From: Bacteroidales bacterium
Lineage (GTDB): Bacteria > Bacteroidota > Bacteroidia > Bacteroidales > UBA932
DNA length: 8,079 bases
Reading direction: 5' to 3'
Assembly: GCA_009784635.1 (NCBI GenBank)
Contig: WRBG01000085.1
Span: 1 to 8,079 of the forward strand
Part shown: positions 5,281-8,079 of the stretch, piece by piece
Layout of the letters: each line of letters opens with the position of its first letter
How positions within the stretch are numbered: the first letter of the stretch is position 1
Notes under the pieces: model-generated
Databases searched by the model: none
The model's input: only the letters and a program-made list of their open reading frames with translations
Told to the model about the DNA's origin: nothing
Made by a program: the position numbers and the translations under genes

Positions 5281-8079
5281 ATGTATGTTAAAACAAAAAT
5301 TGGCTACCTGCTAAATCGCATTGTGGTAGCCATTGTGCTTGTGTTATGCACAGGAACAATTTATGCGCAAAACATTACGGTAACCGGTAGGATTACCGAT
5401 AATTCCGGCGCCCCTATTCCGGGGGCAGCTGTGATGATTAAGGGCACCAGAACGGTAACTCCTGCAGATATGGACGGGAATTACAGGATAAGCGCTCCTT
5501 CTAATGCTATTTTGGAGTTCTCGTTTTTGGGGATGGTAACAGTAGAGCAGGTGGTTGGCGGCAGAGCCATCATTGACGTAGTACTCCAAGAAGACGCCAT
5601 TTCCTTGGCCAGCGCCGTGGTCATTGGCTACGGCACCCAAAGAAGGGAAAACCTTACAGGCGCTGTGGCCTCTGTGCAAGTAGACAAGACATTGGGAAGC
5701 CGTCCCATTGCAGACGTGGGACGGGGACTGCAAGGCTCCGTCCCCGGACTCACGGTCAGGATACAGAGCGGTGAAATCGGCTCCGACCCCGTGATGAGGA
5801 TTCGCGGACAAGTGGCTTCCTTGCAAGGTAATGCAAATCCGCTTATCTTGTTGGATAACGTGGAAATACCCAGTATCCAAATCATCAATCCGGACGACAT
5901 TGAATCCATTTCTGTGTTAAAGGACGCCGCGTCTTCTGCTATTTACGGCGCTAAGGCGGCCTTTGGCGTTATTTTGATTACCACCAAGAAAGGAGCTAAG
6001 AGGGAGTCGGTTACTGTCTCCTATTCCAATAACTTCTCTTGGCAAAACAGGGCAAAAGAATTGAATATGGCCGGTATTGACGGCTTACAATACACATTGG
6101 ACGCCAGCAGGACGCGGAATCCCGAAGACCCCAGATTAGAATATGCCGGAACTTTTTGGAGCATGAGTCAAGAAAGTATTGACAGGGCAAAAGAATGGGC
6201 TTTGAAATATGGAAATACGATTAAATCCAACGACCCTGTTGTTTACGGACGGGACTGGTATTGGAACGGCTCGCAAATGTACGGCTACCGACTCTACAAT
6301 GCGGTGGACGCTTTGGTGGCAAACTGGACGCCTACTCAGAACCATAGCCTCTCAGTCAATGGATTAAGTGGCAAAACCGGCTTTAATATCGGCATCGGTT
6401 TGTTGGACCAGTCGGGGATGACCAAGCCCGCTAAGATTGACGATTACAAGAGGTACAATGTATCTATAAACGTATCTACCGAAGTCAATAAGCACATTTC
6501 CATACAGGCCGGCGCCCTCTATTCTGACCGGAATAAGCGTTATCCGAGTGTGGGCAGCGTAACGGCCGGAGACCCTTGGGTCTATGCTTACCGTTGGGGA
6601 CCTTTGTTTCCCGTAGGCACTAAAGACCAGCATGGCAACAACTTGCGCGAACCTGCTTACGAATTTGCCAATACAACAACCTCCAACTTGCAAAATGTGT
6701 ATACCAATGTAAATCTCGGTACTACAATTAAATTCACCCAAAACTGGAACCTTCAGTTCAAATATACCCACGTGAAGCGAGAAGATATAGTAAACAGTTC
6801 GATTCCAACCTATACCTTTGCAGACAGTTGGAGATTTCAAGCTGCCCCGCAGCCGTGGAACGACGAACATGGAAACCGAATATACGTTGACGATGGCGGG
6901 AACATAGTCTCTACCGGTGGCGTTCCGGCATTCCGGTTTACCCCAATAACTTATTGGGCAAATGCCGCGCCCGGCCAAACCAGCTCTGTATACCGCGAGT
7001 CAATCTCCAGAAATCAAGGCGTCTATGATTTGTTCTCTACCTATAACCTTGACCTAAATAATCAACATAGTTTAAAGTTTATGGCAGGTCTGAACGCTAC
7101 AACCAGCGATTTCCAAATGCACAGCGCAAGGAGATACGATTTAACCAGTTTTGAAAATCCGCAATTTAGCTTTGCAACAGGGGAACAATTCGTAGGCGGA
7201 AATGCCGGTTGGGAATCGGGCCTCGGCTTTTTTGGACGTATGAATTATGCGTTCAGCGACAAGTATTTGGTGGAAGCTAACCTCCGCTACGATGGTTCTT
7301 CTAAATTCCCCAAGCATCTGAGATGGCAATTATTTCCCTCATTTTCCGCGGGTTGGGTGATTACAAACGAAAACTTTATGCAGGGACTCTCGCCGACTCT
7401 GAACTTTGCCAAAGCAAGGGCATCGTGGGGACAACTCGGCGATATGTCGGTATCCGGCAGTCTTTATGTGCCTACGATGACCAGACATACAACAGGCTGG
7501 TTGGATTCTGCCGGAGAGCCTCTCATTGGCTACAGGGCGCCCAGTATTGTGTCGAGCGACATCAAATGGCAAACCATCCAAACTTTTAACGTGGGTATTG
7601 ATTTGCGCATGATTCGCCACAAGTTGGGTATAACTTTCGACTGGTATCAGCGCGACACCAAAGACATGATTATTGGCGGGGATGCGCTGCCCGTAACCCT
7701 TGGAGCCGGCGCGCCTCAAGGTAATTTTGGAAACCTTAGAACCAGAGGTTTTGAGGTGGCTGTTGATTTTAACCACAGATTTACCAACGGCATCGGTATT
7801 AATGTTATGGCAACATTGTTCGATGCCGTTAGCCACGTAACCAAAGGCGCAGACTGGCGTACTCCATGGGAAGACAGGTTGATAAGTTCCAACTGGTCTA
7901 CGGGGGCGCGCTTTGGCGATATTTGGGGATACGTTACCGACAGGCTGTATCAAGAAGATGATTTTGTAAAAGACCCAAACCTCAACACGCGCACCGGATT
8001 CAAAAAAGTAACCATCATTATTGATGGCGTAGCCAGACAGTCGTATATGCTTGCCGGCGCCAATCCGGTATACCAGAGC
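5281..8079 (+). CDS. SusC/RagA family TonB-linked outer-membrane transporter (3' end cut by window)
   Basis: Seen: an open frame of 933 codons with no stop, running off the window. A signal peptide is cleaved probably after Ala29 (YA|QN). Residues about 34-105 form a carboxypeptidase-D regulatory-like beta-sandwich (TGRITDNSGAPIPGA, then MDGNYRI). VVIGYGTQ at 113-120 leads into the TonB plug (to about 240), with RIRG, NPLILLDNVE and the hallmark INPDDIESISVLKDAASSAIYG. The rest is beta-barrel, including RYDGSSKF ending at 676, ASWGQLGD, and later TKDMIIG and RTRGFEV. Family knowledge: SusC-like proteins of about 1000-1100 residues pair with a SusD-like lipoprotein lid to import glycans or oligopeptides using TonB energy; roughly 100-200 residues appear to be missing here. 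No STN domain precedes the sandwich, so signalling to an anti-sigma factor is unlikely. A promoter candidate lies about 60 bp upstream. The ATG at 5281 is the only start that gives a signal peptide. Substrate unknown; the adjacent peptidases hint at peptides. Confidence 0.95.
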   Translation, partial: MYVKTKIGYLLNRIVVAIVLVLCTGTIYAQNITVTGRITDNSGAPIPGAAVMIKGTRTVTPADMDGNYRISAPSNAILEFSFLGMVTVEQVVGGRAIIDVVLQEDAISLASAVVIGYGTQRRENLTGAVASVQVDKTLGSRPIADVGRGLQGSVPGLTVRIQSGEIGSDPVMRIRGQVASLQGNANPLILLDNVEIPSIQIINPDDIESISVLKDAASSAIYGAKAAFGVILITTKKGAKRESVTVSYSNNFSWQNRAKELNMAGIDGLQYTLDASRTRNPEDPRLEYAGTFWSMSQESIDRAKEWALKYGNTIKSNDPVVYGRDWYWNGSQMYGYRLYNAVDALVANWTPTQNHSLSVNGLSGKTGFNIGIGLLDQSGMTKPAKIDDYKRYNVSINVSTEVNKHISIQAGALYSDRNKRYPSVGSVTAGDPWVYAYRWGPLFPVGTKDQHGNNLREPAYEFANTTTSNLQNVYTNVNLGTTIKFTQNWNLQFKYTHVKREDIVNSSIPTYTFADSWRFQAAPQPWNDEHGNRIYVDDGGNIVSTGGVPAFRFTPITYWANAAPGQTSSVYRESISRNQGVYDLFSTYNLDLNNQHSLKFMAGLNATTSDFQMHSARRYDLTSFENPQFSFATGEQFVGGNAGWESGLGFFGRMNYAFSDKYLVEANLRYDGSSKFPKHLRWQLFPSFSAGWVITNENFMQGLSPTLNFAKARASWGQLGDMSVSGSLYVPTMTRHTTGWLDSAGEPLIGYRAPSIVSSDIKWQTIQTFNVGIDLRMIRHKLGITFDWYQRDTKDMIIGGDALPVTLGAGAPQGNFGNLRTRGFEVAVDFNHRFTNGIGINVMATLFDAVSHVTKGADWRTPWEDRLISSNWSTGARFGDIWGYVTDRLYQEDDFVKDPNLNTRTGFKKVTIIIDGVARQSYMLAGANPVYQS

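Noticed and set aside
6813..6820. A second TAnnTTTG match (TACCTTTG)
   Set aside because: It lies within the SusC coding sequence with no gene start nearby, so it is probably a chance match.
5344..7953. Several minus-strand frames and a plus-strand 88-codon frame within the SusC-like region
   Set aside because: The + frame from 5281 is open for 933 codons and gives a continuous SusC protein, so these are shadows.

Overview
The window looks like a chromosomal segment from a member of the Bacteroidota, most likely Bacteroidales. The signs are a SusC/RagA-type TonB-dependent receptor, a perfect Bacteroides-type -7 promoter box (TAnnTTTG), start codons without Shine-Dalgarno sequences but with A/T-rich leaders, and three signal peptides that all cleave in an Ala|Gln context. 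Genus cannot be assigned from what is visible. All genes lie on the + strand.

Positions 1-5197 hold a head-to-tail pair of full-length paralogous genes (30-2600 and 2621-5197, 20 bp apart). Each encodes a secreted, roughly 855-residue M14-family zinc carboxypeptidase with an intact metal site and catalytic Glu, and a C-terminal Rossmann-like, amidotransferase-like domain. The two proteins align over 854 residues with no gap and are about 83% identical by hand count. At the DNA level they are mosaic: runs of about 50 identical bases alternate with stretches full of synonymous and replacement changes.

Positions 5198-5280 are a short AT-rich intergenic region with a candidate promoter (5214-5221). 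From 5281 to the window edge runs an uninterrupted reading frame of 933 codons, a 3'-truncated SusC/RagA family outer-membrane transporter. Its partner SusD-like lipoprotein would be expected just beyond the window.

Taken together, the region can be read as two periplasmic or exported peptidases upstream of an outer-membrane nutrient importer. A role in peptide acquisition is plausible by analogy with RagAB, but the transporter's substrate cannot be read from the sequence. I see no RNA gene, CRISPR array, insertion sequence or clearly novel system. The most interesting signals are the tandem M14 duplication, its mosaic pattern, and the concentration of replacements between the third zinc ligand and the catalytic Glu.
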